Source: Rhizobium sp. Q54 | GTDB taxonomy: Bacteria > Bacteroidota > Bacteroidia > Flavobacteriales > Flavobacteriaceae | Direction: 5' to 3' | DNA length: 63,865 nucleotides | Assembly: GCA_943328505.2 (NCBI GenBank) | Contig: CALQAH020000008.1 | Coordinates: 1-63,865, forward strand | In this document: piece by piece, positions 35,261 through 45,100 of the stretch | Position numbering within the stretch: position 1 is the first letter of the stretch | Layout of the letters: the number at the start of each line of letters is the position of its first letter | Notes under the pieces: generated by a model | Databases searched by the model: none | Told to the model about the DNA's origin: nothing | Seen by the model: the letters and a program-made list of their open reading frames with translations, nothing else | Program-made: the position numbers and the translations under genes

Positions 35261-35869
35261 ATGTTTGATGTTTTAATTATTGGTGGTGGCGTTTCGGGAA
35301 TGTCATGCGCATTGGTTTTAGGTTCGGCGCAACATAAATCGTTTGCCTTAGATAAAAAAATCGGAATCCTTACACATCAAAAAGCATCCTCACTTCAAGA
35401 TGCACTTTTCAATAATGCTTATGGAATTCCTTCAGGGAAATTAGGTTCTGAACTTTTAACCGAAAGCGTTGCGCAATTGCAAGACTTGTATTCAGATGTT
35501 AATCAAATTCCCGATGAAAAAGTAATGCAACTTGAAGGAAGTGCTGGAAATTTCACCATTACAACCAATAAAAACAGTTATCATTCTAAAATAGTTGTGA
35601 TTGGAATTGGTGCTGGAAACCCTTTCTCCATAGCAGGGTTAGACGAATTTGTAATACCACATCAAAAAGTAATTCCAGAGAAAAACAGAATCCAACTTAA
35701 AAATATCGATCACAAAGTGACCGAAGGAATTTATGTAACCGGAACTTTAGCAGGTTGGCGCAGTCAATTGACCATCGCTGCAGGAAGTGGAGCAGCTGTG
35801 GCTACGGATATCCTTACGCTTTGGAATGATGGAATTCACGTGCAAATTCACGATAGTATTAGGAAATAA
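35261..35869 (+). CDS. Short thioredoxin-reductase-like FAD protein
   Basis: The 202-residue protein starts with an FAD-binding Rossmann motif (VLIIGGGVSGMSCALVLG) and ends with the second FAD-contact block (GIYVTGTLAGWRSQLTIAAGSGAAVA), as in thioredoxin reductase-like enzymes. The family's NADPH domain and CxxC redox pair are absent: the protein goes straight from a beta-rich segment to the C-terminal half of the FAD domain. It could be a stand-alone FAD-binding protein that needs a partner for electrons. It follows a small membrane-protein gene by 3 nt and ends 2 nt before the convergent S41 protease gene. Confidence 0.78.
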   Translation: MFDVLIIGGGVSGMSCALVLGSAQHKSFALDKKIGILTHQKASSLQDALFNNAYGIPSGKLGSELLTESVAQLQDLYSDVNQIPDEKVMQLEGSAGNFTITTNKNSYHSKIVVIGIGAGNPFSIAGLDEFVIPHQKVIPEKNRIQLKNIDHKVTEGIYVTGTLAGWRSQLTIAAGSGAAVATDILTLWNDGIHVQIHDSIRK

Positions 35870-35871
35870 AC

Positions 35872-37440
35872 TTATTTCAACACGGCTTTTAACATCGTGT
35901 CATCTTTCAAAATAATTTGATAATACTGACTTTCGCCAAAGAGTTGTTGTGCGAATTCTGCAAGAATGTATTTTTTCACTAAAGGTTTGTCGTTGGTTAG
36001 TTTTTGTTCTAAACCTGTGTTTGTTAAATATTTTTCAAAACTATTTATATAACTGTCAGAGTTTTGCATTTTGGTTTGAAACTGTTGAAAAGTCAAATTT
36101 TTAAAAGCATTTCTGTTTTTATCCAATTCTTCAAACACAAAATGACCAACAAGGCCTGAGTTTAAAATATACACCAAGCTTTCTTCCCCTTTTTTAACTT
36201 CAAGTGGTATAAAAACATCGGGAACAATACCGCCGCCGCCATAAACTATTCGTCCTTTTTTGGTTTTAAATTTTAAGGAATCAGCGATAGTTATTTTACC
36301 TTTTTCATACAATTCACCATTTTCAAAACGGTTTTCAAAATCGTGGGTGTATTTTTCGCCTTCGCCTTTTATATAAGGTTTTTGAATAGAACGACCGCTT
36401 GGGGTATAATATCGCGCTGTAGTTAATCGAACAGCAGAGCCATCCTCAAAATCCATTTCACGTTGCACCAAACCTTTTCCAAAAGAACGACGACCTACAA
36501 TTGTCCCTCTATCATTATCTTGAATGGCACCAGCAAGAATTTCACTTGCCGAAGCGGAATTTTCATCAATTAAGACATATACTTTTCCGGTTTCAAAAAT
36601 GCCATCCTCTGTTGCAAATGTTTTATTGATGTTGCCTTTTCTGTTTTTGGTAAAAACAATTAGCTCTTTATCTTTTAATAATTCGTCGGCTATTTCAACT
36701 GCTTTTTCAAGATATCCACCGCCATTTTCTCTAAGATCTATTACCAAAGTTGTGGCGCCTTGTTTTTTTAATTTTACTAAACCTTCTCTAAATTCGTCAT
36801 AGGTTTGTTCACCAAAACGATCAATTTTTATGTACCCCGTGTTTTTGTTTATCATCAGAGAAATTGCCACACTTTTGATTGGGACAATAGCACGTGTAAT
36901 TGTAATTTTAATTTTTTTATTACTGCTTTTTCTGTAAATAGTTAAAAGCACTTCGGAACCTTCTTCCCCTTTTAGTTTATTGAAAAGAGAGTCTGATGGT
37001 AATTTTCTTCCAAAAAGTTTGGAGTTATCGGCATAAAGAATTCGATCGCCAGAAAGGATTCCAGCTTTTTCTGCTGGACCATCTTCTAATGGTTTTACAA
37101 CGGCAATAGTATCGTTATGCATGTAAAAATTCACACCGATTCCGACAAAATTTCCTTTCATTGTTTCCACTTCGGAAATTTGTTCCGTTGTTGGAATGTA
37201 AATGGAATGTGGATCAAGTTTGCTTAAGATGCTGTTGACTGTGAGATCCACAATGGAATCAGAATTAACATCATCTACATATTCTTCATTAATGAAATCA
37301 ATCAAACGGTTGAGTTTAATTTTGTTGGCTGATTTAGCTGATAAAGTTCGGTTGGGAAAATTAATCATACCGCCAATTACTATCCCTAATGCAATGCAAG
37401 AAAAAAGAAGTATTGGCAGGTATTTTTCTTTTGATTTCAT
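35872..37440 (-). CDS. S41-family C-terminal processing protease (CtpA/Tsp type)
   Basis: The 522-residue protein has an N-terminal signal anchor (YLPILLFSCIALGIVIGGMI) and a PDZ domain (GIGVNFYMHND to GDRILYADNSKLFG) followed by the S41 catalytic core. The Ser-Lys dyad lies in LIDENSASASEILAGAIQDNDRG and GRRSFGKGLVQ. A C-terminal helical region follows. Such periplasmic proteases cut proteins at unstructured C-termini. The start codon overlaps the stop of the deaminase gene by 1 nt, so the two genes form an operon. Confidence 0.92.
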   Translation of the reverse strand: MKSKEKYLPILLFSCIALGIVIGGMINFPNRTLSAKSANKIKLNRLIDFINEEYVDDVNSDSIVDLTVNSILSKLDPHSIYIPTTEQISEVETMKGNFVGIGVNFYMHNDTIAVVKPLEDGPAEKAGILSGDRILYADNSKLFGRKLPSDSLFNKLKGEEGSEVLLTIYRKSSNKKIKITITRAIVPIKSVAISLMINKNTGYIKIDRFGEQTYDEFREGLVKLKKQGATTLVIDLRENGGGYLEKAVEIADELLKDKELIVFTKNRKGNINKTFATEDGIFETGKVYVLIDENSASASEILAGAIQDNDRGTIVGRRSFGKGLVQREMDFEDGSAVRLTTARYYTPSGRSIQKPYIKGEGEKYTHDFENRFENGELYEKGKITIADSLKFKTKKGRIVYGGGGIVPDVFIPLEVKKGEESLVYILNSGLVGHFVFEELDKNRNAFKNLTFQQFQTKMQNSDSYINSFEKYLTNTGLEQKLTNDKPLVKKYILAEFAQQLFGESQYYQIILKDDTMLKAVLK

Positions 37441-37877
37441 TATTCTAAATCTTCAAGTTGATCAACGGCAACACCAGCTTTTGTTAGAAAATCAATACCA
37501 GATGTGTCGTGATAACCATTAACATAAACCACTCGTTTTATTCCCGATTGATGGATGAGTTTGCTGCATTCTTTGCAAGGTGAAAGCGTGATGTATAATG
37601 TTGCATTTTCACAAGTTTGTGTAGAATGCGCTACTTTTAAAATAGCATTTGCTTCAGCATGTAGCACATACCAATGCGTTAATCCATCATTATCTTCGCA
37701 ACAATTTTCAAATCCAGATGGTGTTCCGTTGTAACCATCGGAAATAATCATTCGGTCTCGAACAATAATGGCACCTACTTGTTTCCTTTTACAATAAGAC
37801 AATTTGCTCCATTCAGAAGCAATTCGAAGATAGGCTTTGTCGTATTTGAGTTGTTTTTTTTCTTTCATGCTGCTCAT
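37440..37877 (-). CDS. Deoxycytidylate (dCMP) deaminase-family protein
   Basis: The 145-residue protein has the zinc-dependent deaminase signature: HAEANAIL (zinc histidine and catalytic glutamate, about residues 74-81) and SPCKECSKL (zinc cysteines, about 98-106). An N-terminal SKLSYCKRKQVGAIIV and GYNGTPSGFENC match the dCMP deaminase branch, which converts dCMP to dUMP on the way to dTMP. The first or fourth codon may be used (MSSM). It is co-transcribed with the S41 protease gene. Confidence 0.9.
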   Translation of the reverse strand: MSSMKEKKQLKYDKAYLRIASEWSKLSYCKRKQVGAIIVRDRMIISDGYNGTPSGFENCCEDNDGLTHWYVLHAEANAILKVAHSTQTCENATLYITLSPCKECSKLIHQSGIKRVVYVNGYHDTSGIDFLTKAGVAVDQLEDLE

Positions 37878-37969
37878 GTAATCTTAATTCAATTCAGAAT
37901 CAATTTCTTTTGCTAAAGAAATTCATTACTAATAGCAAATATAACCAAAGATAAAGGTTTTATAAATTT

Positions 37970-38563
37970 TTATTTATGCCAAATTTCACTTTGAATAATC
38001 ATTGGAATTACAACGCCAACAATAAAAGCTGACATGGTTAACGTCCAATCTCGTTTGGAGAACTTGAATAAGGTTTGGACCATAAATGAGAGTAATAATG
38101 CAATAATAACAACTATAATTTGAGAACATTCAATGCCTAACGCAAATTCAGTTAATGGAATGAATTTGTCTGTTGGTTTTCCATCAAGGATACCATTAAA
38201 ATAATTGGCAAAACCCAAACCATGGACGATTCCAAAGAAAACGGTAATAATGGCAATAAAAGTAATACTGTCTTTTTTTGACGATTTCCCAGAGGTGATT
38301 AAGTTGTATACTGCTGTAATTAAAATGGTTAATGGAATAAGCAGTTCTACAACATTTACTTTTAAAATGATAATATTAAATACAGAAAGTAACAATGCCA
38401 GAGAATGACCTAATGTGAATAATGAAACCAGTAACAATATTCTTTTCCAATCCTTAAAATCATAAGGAACAGTAAGTACTAAAAGAAATAAAATATGATC
38501 ATAGGCAAAAACATCTAGCACATGTTTTAGTCCAATATTGAAGTAAATCCAAAATTCTGTCAT
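37970..38563 (-). CDS. HupE/UreJ-family membrane protein
   Basis: The 197-residue protein has six or seven spans and the HupE/UreJ_2 signature: GLKHVLDVFAYDHILFLLVL near the N-terminus with conserved His and Asp, LFTLGHSLALLLS, and FGIVHGLGFANYF. Relatives are thought to move Ni or Co ions or to support hydrogenase or urease maturation, but Bacteroidota members usually occur without these enzymes and their substrate is open. It stands alone between the deaminase and terB-like genes. Confidence 0.85.
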   Translation of the reverse strand: MTEFWIYFNIGLKHVLDVFAYDHILFLLVLTVPYDFKDWKRILLLVSLFTLGHSLALLLSVFNIIILKVNVVELLIPLTILITAVYNLITSGKSSKKDSITFIAIITVFFGIVHGLGFANYFNGILDGKPTDKFIPLTEFALGIECSQIIVVIIALLLSFMVQTLFKFSKRDWTLTMSAFIVGVVIPMIIQSEIWHK

Positions 38564-38659
38564 AGCATTAGGTTATTTAGGTACGTAAACTTACAATTTA
38601 TTTTAATATAGCTTTCAAAAAAAATCCTAAAAAAGATGAAAAACATTTTAGAAATAGAT

Positions 38660-38690
38660 TTTTAAAAAATGGGAAAATCCATTATATTTG
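38660..38690 (+). promoter_or_regulatory. Promoter of the TerB-like gene
   Basis: TATATTTG (38683-38690) preceded at 19 bp by TTTT (38660-38663), close to the TTTG-N19-TANNTTTG consensus. The predicted start lies about 15 nt before the ATG. Confidence 0.6.
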
Positions 38691-38711
38691 TAGAATAAAA
38701 CCAATATAATT

Positions 38712-39143
38712 ATGTCATTTTCAGATTTATTTGATAGCGAATTTAAAAGTAGAAATAAAGGTCATTTTTCAGCCATTGTTCGTGTGGCGATGGCAGATGG
38801 GGTTTTAATTCCAGTAGAAAAAGCATTTTTAGACAAACTTGCTGGGAAATTAGAAATTTCGGCTGCTGAGTATGAAGAAATTTTAGAAAATCCTTTAAAA
38901 TATCCCATCAATCCGCCCTATTCTTATGCGCAACGTTTAGAGCGTTTGTATGATTTGGCACGTATGGTTCATGTGGATCATCACTTGGGAGACAAGCAAG
39001 ATGTGTTGCTACGTAAATTTGGCTTGGCTTTAGGTTTTACGCCAGGCAATGTAAATTATATTATTGATAAAGCCCTTTCGTTACTAGACCAAAAAGTAGA
39101 TTTAGATACTTTTACTTATGAAATGCAACATATGAATAAATAG
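38712..39143 (+). CDS. TerB-family protein
   Basis: The 143-residue, mostly helical protein has the TerB/DjlA-like pattern of acidic helices: VRVAMADGVLIPVEKAFLDKLAGKL and LARMVHVDHHLGDKQDVLLRKFGLALGF. Conserved Asp/Glu residues could bind a divalent metal, as in TerB of tellurite-resistance systems. No other ter genes are nearby, so a tellurite role is not supported. It has its own promoter and a very long hairpin after it. Confidence 0.8.
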   Translation: MSFSDLFDSEFKSRNKGHFSAIVRVAMADGVLIPVEKAFLDKLAGKLEISAAEYEEILENPLKYPINPPYSYAQRLERLYDLARMVHVDHHLGDKQDVLLRKFGLALGFTPGNVNYIIDKALSLLDQKVDLDTFTYEMQHMNK

Positions 39144-39169
39144 TTTTTCGACTATTCTAAAAATACAGA

Positions 39170-39231
39170 AACCATTAAGAAATTAAGATTATTAAGTAAA
39201 ACTTAATGAGACTTAATTTCTTAATGGTTTA
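39170..39231. terminator. Long AT-rich perfect hairpin between convergent genes
   Basis: Two 19-bp arms (39170-39188 and 39213-39231) are perfect complements, and the 24-nt loop holds a further TTAAGT/ACTTAA stem. It lies between the TerB-like gene and fbp and probably terminates both. Confidence 0.75.
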
Positions 39232-39245
39232 ATTTTATAAATGAA

Positions 39246-40265
39246 TTAATATTTACTCAGTTTTGCTTTAAGCATAAAATCTTCTGCTTTTTCCACCATG
39301 TTGAGGCATCCACAAAAGAAAGGCACACGTTGGTGTAATTCTGTAGGCTCAATTTCCATGATTCTTCCAAAACCATCCGAGGCTTTTCCACCAGCTTGTT
39401 CCGCGATAAAAGCCATTGGATTGCATTCGTATAGTAAACGCAATTTCCCTTTTGGAGCTTTAGAACTTGTTGGATAAATATAAATTCCGCCTTTAATCAT
39501 GTTTCTATGAATATCGGAAACTAAACTTCCAATATAACGAGAAGTATAAGGTCGATCTTCTTCTTCCAACTGGCAATATTTGATATAATCTTTTACCCCT
39601 TGTGGGAAATGTACATAATTCCCTTCGTTGATGGAATAAATTGTCCCGTCTTTAGAAAATTGCATGTTGGGATGTGAAAGATAAAATGTTCCAATAGCGG
39701 GATTCAATGTGAAACCATTCACGCCATGACCTGTTGTGTAAACTAACATGGTTGAGGTTCCATAAATTACATAACCCGCCGCAACTTGATTAATGCCAGG
39801 TTGTAAAAAGTCTTCCAAAGTTACTGGCGTGCCTATTTCAGTGATTCTTCTGTAAACAGAAAAAATGGTTCCCACAGAAACATTCACATCAATATTAGAA
39901 GATCCGTCTAGCGGATCCATCAAGACAATATATTTATTATTATGACTGTTGTCAGAACCCGAAACGGTAATAAAATCATCGTTCTCTTCGGAAGCAATTC
40001 CGCAAACAATTTCTCGATTAATCAAGGTTTGAATAAAAATTTCATTGGCGTACACATCTAATTTTTGTTGGTCTTCTCCTTGTATATTTTGTTCGCCAGC
40101 AGCACCAACAATATCAACTAAACCTGCTTTGTTTACTTTGTAGTTTACCACTTTTGCAGCAAGTCTTATGGAGTTGATAATTCGAGATAATTCGCCAGAC
40201 GAATATTGATGTGCTTTTTGATTTTCGATGATAAACTCACCTAAGGTTTTATTGCGTTCTTCCAT
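39246..40265 (-). CDS. fbp: Fructose-1,6-bisphosphatase class 1
   Basis: FBPase hydrolyses fructose 1,6-bisphosphate in gluconeogenesis. The 339-residue protein has the class 1 motifs: metal-site [33 protein letters not shown], and the C-terminal [23 protein letters not shown] with catalytic-site residues. The N-terminal [10 protein letters not shown] also fits. It is full length and encoded alone on the minus strand, divergent from an acetyltransferase gene. Confidence 0.95.
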   Translation of the reverse strand: MEERNKTLGEFIIENQKAHQYSSGELSRIINSIRLAAKVVNYKVNKAGLVDIVGAAGEQNIQGEDQQKLDVYANEIFIQTLINREIVCGIASEENDDFITVSGSDNSHNNKYIVLMDPLDGSSNIDVNVSVGTIFSVYRRITEIGTPVTLEDFLQPGINQVAAGYVIYGTSTMLVYTTGHGVNGFTLNPAIGTFYLSHPNMQFSKDGTIYSINEGNYVHFPQGVKDYIKYCQLEEEDRPYTSRYIGSLVSDIHRNMIKGGIYIYPTSSKAPKGKLRLLYECNPMAFIAEQAGGKASDGFGRIMEIEPTELHQRVPFFCGCLNMVEKAEDFMLKAKLSKY

Positions 40266-40372
40266 TGCGAAATCGATGTAGTTAGTGGTGCAAATATCGG
40301 TTTTTTTGGTAAACTAAAAATGTATTTCATCAAGAAATTATAAATTGTATTTTTGTTGAAAATTATTATTAA

Positions 40373-40852
40373 ATGATAATCCGAAAAGGAGAAATTAAAG
40401 ATATGTATGCAGTTCTTGAACTCATTCAAGAATTGGCTACATTTGAAAAAGAACCCGATGCAGTTGTTGTAACAGTTGATGATTTAATACGCGATGGTTT
40501 TGGAAATAATCCATTGTTTTATACTTTGATTGCAGAACTAGAGGGGGAAATTGTTGGAATGGCATTGTATTATTATCGTTATTCAACTTGGAAAGGCAGA
40601 ACCATCCATTTAGAGGATTTGATAGTAAAAGAAAAAATGCGCGGCTCTGGTTTGGGATTCGCTTTGTATACCGAAATCATTGCGCAAGGCAAAAGAGATA
40701 AGGTGCGCAGGGTGGAATGGAATGTTTTGGATTGGAACACACCAGCCATAGATTTCTACAAAAAATCAGGAGCAAAAGTACTTGATGATTGGTTGGTTGC
40801 TCAAATGGATGAAGCGGGAATAAATGAGTTTTTAAAAAATAACACTAAATAA
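40373..40852 (+). CDS. GNAT N-acetyltransferase, diamine/spermidine acetyltransferase-like
   Basis: The 159-residue protein fits the SSAT-like branch of GNAT: IRKGEIKDMYAVLELIQELATFEK at the start, the strand RTIHLEDLIVKEKMRGSGLG with the acetyl-CoA loop (RGSGLG, residues about 90-95), and WNVLDWNTPAIDFYKKSGA. Polyamines or similar amines are plausible substrates, not proven. A -7-like TATTTTTG (40348-40355) lies 17 bp upstream. The aspartate kinase gene follows after 6 nt, so the two are probably co-transcribed. Confidence 0.85.
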   Translation: MIIRKGEIKDMYAVLELIQELATFEKEPDAVVVTVDDLIRDGFGNNPLFYTLIAELEGEIVGMALYYYRYSTWKGRTIHLEDLIVKEKMRGSGLGFALYTEIIAQGKRDKVRRVEWNVLDWNTPAIDFYKKSGAKVLDDWLVAQMDEAGINEFLKNNTK

Positions 40853-40858
40853 ATTAGA

Positions 40859-42142
40859 ATGAGAATATTCAAATTTGGAGGTGCTTCTGTTAAAGATGCC
40901 GATGGAATTAAAAACGTATTGGATGTTTTACAAAAAGTGGGTTATGATGACGTTTTACTTGTTGTTTCTGCCATGGGAAAAACTACAAATGCCATGGAAA
41001 TTGTTATCAAAAATTATTTTGAAAAGTCCAACGGATTGCAATCGGCTATTCAAGATGTAAAAAAGTACCACAACCAAATTTTATTGGATTTGTTCGATAA
41101 TGAAGATGATGATGTATTCTTTACTGTAAATAGTTATTTTGCTGATTTAGAGTATTTTTTAAGAAGTAATAAATCACCTAACTACAATTTTGTATACGAT
41201 CAAGTCGTGAGTTATGGTGAGTTGATTTCAACGACAATCATCAGTCATTACTTTAATTTTCGAGGTTTAAAAAATAATTGGCTCGATGTTCGTGATTTTA
41301 TTAAAACCGATGCTACATATCGTGATGCTGAAGTTAATTGGGAAGCCACACAGAAAAATATTTCTAAAAATGTAAAGAAGACCCGAGCCAAAGGCGAACG
41401 GAGCGAAGCTAAATCGCTCAACATCACACAAGGATTTATCGGTTCCGACGAGAATGGATTCACTACAACTCTAGGGCGTGAAGGTTCCGATTATACCGCG
41501 GCAATTTTCGCCTATTGTTTAAATGCTGAAAGTGTAACGATTTGGAAAGATGTTCCAGGAGTGATGAATGCCGATCCACGCTATTTTGAAAATGCTATTT
41601 TATTAAACCAAATTTCCTATAAAGAAGCTATTGAATTAGCCTTTTATGGCGCCACTGTAATTCATCCAAAAACGTTGCAACCACTTCAAAAAAAGGAAAT
41701 ACCTCTTTATGTAAAATCGTTTTTAAATCCTCAATTGCCGGGAACAAGTGTTTCAAAAGGAGCTGATTTAGAACCCAAAATACCTTGTTTTATTTTAAAG
41801 AAAGATCAGTTATTGATTTCGCTTTCCTCTATTGATTTCTCTTTTATTATGGAAGAAAACATCAGTGAAATTTTCGCATTACTACATCAATTTAAAATAA
41901 AAGTAAGTTTGATACAAAATACCGCCATTAGTTTTTCGGTTTGTATTGAAGATAAATTCGGAAATTTCAACGAATTAAAAACGATATTGTCCAAAAAATT
42001 TAAAGTTTCCTATAACGAAAATGTATCTTTGTTTACAATCAGACATTTTACAAAAGAAGCTGCAGAAATGGTTGAAAAAGACAAAACGGTTTTGTTAAAA
42101 CAAATTTCAAGGGAAACGATGCAGGTTGTGACTAAGGAGTAA
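40859..42142 (+). CDS. lysC: Aspartate kinase (monofunctional), with an unusual in-frame insertion
   Basis: Aspartate kinase makes aspartyl phosphate, the first step to lysine, threonine and methionine. The 427-residue protein opens with MRIFKFGGASVKD (ATP-site KFGGAS) and has TTLGREGSDYTAA and the C-terminal ACT-type region (residues about 300-427). At residues 175-187 the segment KTRAKGERSEAKS interrupts the usual link between the helix NISKNVK and the strand LNITQGFIG. Its DNA is more GC-rich and partly palindromic, suggesting an inserted repeat that keeps the frame. Confidence 0.92.
   Translation: MRIFKFGGASVKDADGIKNVLDVLQKVGYDDVLLVVSAMGKTTNAMEIVIKNYFEKSNGLQSAIQDVKKYHNQILLDLFDNEDDDVFFTVNSYFADLEYFLRSNKSPNYNFVYDQVVSYGELISTTIISHYFNFRGLKNNWLDVRDFIKTDATYRDAEVNWEATQKNISKNVKKTRAKGERSEAKSLNITQGFIGSDENGFTTTLGREGSDYTAAIFAYCLNAESVTIWKDVPGVMNADPRYFENAILLNQISYKEAIELAFYGATVIHPKTLQPLQKKEIPLYVKSFLNPQLPGTSVSKGADLEPKIPCFILKKDQLLISLSSIDFSFIMEENISEIFALLHQFKIKVSLIQNTAISFSVCIEDKFGNFNELKTILSKKFKVSYNENVSLFTIRHFTKEAAEMVEKDKTVLLKQISRETMQVVTKE
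41378..41420 (+). repeat. GC-rich, partly palindromic insert inside lysC
   Basis: About 40 bp reading CGAGCCAAAGGCGAACGG and then GAGCG...CGCTC stand out from the AT-rich gene. GAGCG (41401-41405) and CGCTC (41415-41419) form an inverted repeat. It resembles the GGAGCGCAGCGG core of the intergenic repeat at 7375. Ends are approximate. Confidence 0.45.
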
Positions 42143-42183
42143 GTTTCGTATACCACATTTAAGCTTTTCTCGTTATTATAGGT

Positions 42184-45100
42184 ATGTCAAAAAAATTACT
42201 TTTTTTAGGGCTTATTATTTGGTTTTCTAGCAGTCATGCTCAGGAAAATAAATCGCTCTATAGTAATAAAAAAGTAGCTGTTTCTAATGATACTATTGTA
42301 ATTGAAAAAGTTAGTATTAGTCCAAGTTTTTTTAAACTTATGGATGATGCAGGAAAAGAAATTGACACCAGTTTTTATAAAGTAGACTTCAAAAAAGGGA
42401 AATTACTTTTCAAAAACGGATACGTTTCAAAAGACAGCATCACGATTCGCTATTTTAAATATCCCGAATACCTTACCAAAACCTACAGTATTTATGACCA
42501 AGATCGGGTAGTTGCCAACGAAGCAGGAAAATTATATAAAGTGAATCGCTCCGTAAAAAAGTTTGTGCCGTTTGATGGACTTAACACTTCCGGAAGTATT
42601 ACCCGTGGAATCACAATTGGCAACAATCAAAACGCAAGTGTCAACTCCAATTTAGATTTACAGATTACAGGAAAAATATCTGATAAAGTTTCACTGCGTG
42701 CTTCCATTCAAGACAGCAATATTCCTTTGCAAGATGGCTGCTATTCTCAAAAACTGGATGAGTTTGATCAAATTTTCATTGAATTGTTTACCGATAAATG
42801 GAACATTCGGGCTGGAGATTTATTTCTTGAAAATAGACAATCACGATTTTTAAATTTTAATAAAAAAGTACAAGGACTTTCCACTCGTTTTACTTTTGGG
42901 ACACCCGAAAATAAAACTGAGATTTTTGCTTCAGCGGCTTTAGTTCGAGGGCAATATGCTCGAAGTGCTTTCACTGGGGAAGAAGGAAACCAAGGTCCAT
43001 ATAAACTCAAAGACAACAATGGCGAGTTGTATGTTTTGGTAATTTCGGGTTCGGAGAGAGTATATGTAAATGGGATTTTGAAAAAAAGAGGGGAAAATAA
43101 CGATTATGTTATAGATTATAATGCGGGAGAAATTGTATTTACTTCGCTTTTTCCAATTACTTCCGAAATGCGAATTACTATTGAATACCAATATTCCGAT
43201 AGAAGTTATACTCGTTTTGTAACCTATGCTGGAGCCAATCACGAAGAAGAAAAATGGAGTTTAGGCGGTTATTTGTATTCCGAAAACGATGTTAAGAACC
43301 AACCGTTGCAACAAAATTTATCAACCGAACAAGTTGCTATTCTTCAAAATGCAGGAGATAATGTAAACTTAATGAATGCACCATCAGCCTATTTAGATTC
43401 GTATTCCGAAAATAAAATTTTGTATAAAAAAGTACTTGTAAATACCATTGAAACATTCGAATATTCTAACAATCCTGATGATGAATTGTATAATGTGAAG
43501 TTTGCATTTGTTGGTAATAATCAGGGAAGTTATATTTTAACCAATTCCAATTCAATAGGCAAAATATATCAATATGTTGGGTTATCAAGTACTTTGCCCA
43601 ACAGAAATTACGAACCTATTACACGATTGATTGCACCAACAAAAATTCAAATCGCTACTGTTTTAGGAAAGTTTAATCCAACTGAAAAAACACTAATCGA
43701 TTTTGAAGTTGGCGTCAGTAATAACGACCAAAATCTATTTTCTGCAATTGATGATAACAATAATAAAGGTATCGCTGGAAAACTAAATTTTAAGCAAAGG
43801 TTGTTTACAAAAAAATGGCAAATAGATGCTTTTGGTAATTATCAATATGTGCAACAAAATTTTAAAACCATTGAACGCCTTTTTAATATTGAGTTCAATC
43901 GCGACTGGAATTTAACGACATTTGAAGGCAATCAAAGTTTGATAATTAACGGTGTGGATTTTATATTGCCCGAAAATGGAAAATTGACCTATCAATTTGA
44001 AAAACTAGATTTTTCTAAAAGCTTTTCAGGAAATCGCCATCTTGTAAACGGTTTTTTTAAACTTAAAAATTGGAATTTTCAACAAAACGGAAGTCTTCTA
44101 AAAAGCGATGGAAATTATGCCAATTCAACTTTTGTCAGAAACCAATCAGAGGTTCGTTATCATTTCAAAAAGAACTGGATTGGAACTAGTTTGCGTTTTG
44201 AAAACAATAAAGAGAAGTTAGTTGCCACACAACAATTATCAAATTTAAGTCAAAAATTTACCGAATACGGAGCCTTCGTTGGTCGTGGCGATAGTTCTAA
44301 GGTTTTTGTTGAACTGGGGTTTTTACACCGTGTTAACGATAGTTTACAAAACGGAATCTTAAAACGAGTGAACACTTCTCAATCGTATTATTTAAAGTCA
44401 AAGTTGATTCAAACCAATAAAAGTGATTTGTCTATTTATCTTAATTATCGCAACTTAAAATTTGAAGATCCAACCAGAGAAAACGAACCTTCATTAAATT
44501 CAAGATTGCTATACAATGATCAGTATTTTAAACAATTGATGCAAGTTACCACTGCTTATGAAACCACTTCAGGATCCATAGCGCAACAGGAATTTACCTA
44601 TCTAGAAGTTGAACCTGGTCAGGGAGTTTACACTTGGATTGATTATAATAATAACGGTATTCAGGAATTGCAAGAATTTGAAATTGCTCCTTTTCCTGAT
44701 CAGGCGAAGTATGTTCGGGTATTTTTGCCGAATCAAATTTTTGTAAAAACACACCAGAATAAGTTTTCACAATCCTTGACTTTAAATGCATTTCAATGGC
44801 AAAATTCGACCGGATTTAAGAAATTCATTTCTCATTTCTACAATCAAACTTCCTTTTTAATCGAGAGAAAAATAAAGCGTAGTGGCGATAATTTTGATTT
44901 AAATCCTTTTTCAACTTCAGACGAAAATTTATTAGGATTAAATACAAGTTTTCGAAACAGTGTTTTCTATAATCGTGGTAAGCAGAAGCATACCGTAAGT
45001 TATACTTTTATATCCAATAAATTAAAGAGTTTGCTTTCTGTAGGTTCACAAGAAAACAAAAGTAATTCTCATCAGTTGCAATATGTTCATTTGCTTCAAA

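Noticed and set aside
38712..39143. Tellurite resistance operon
   Set aside because: Only a TerB-like gene is present; no terC, terD or terZ homologue is nearby.
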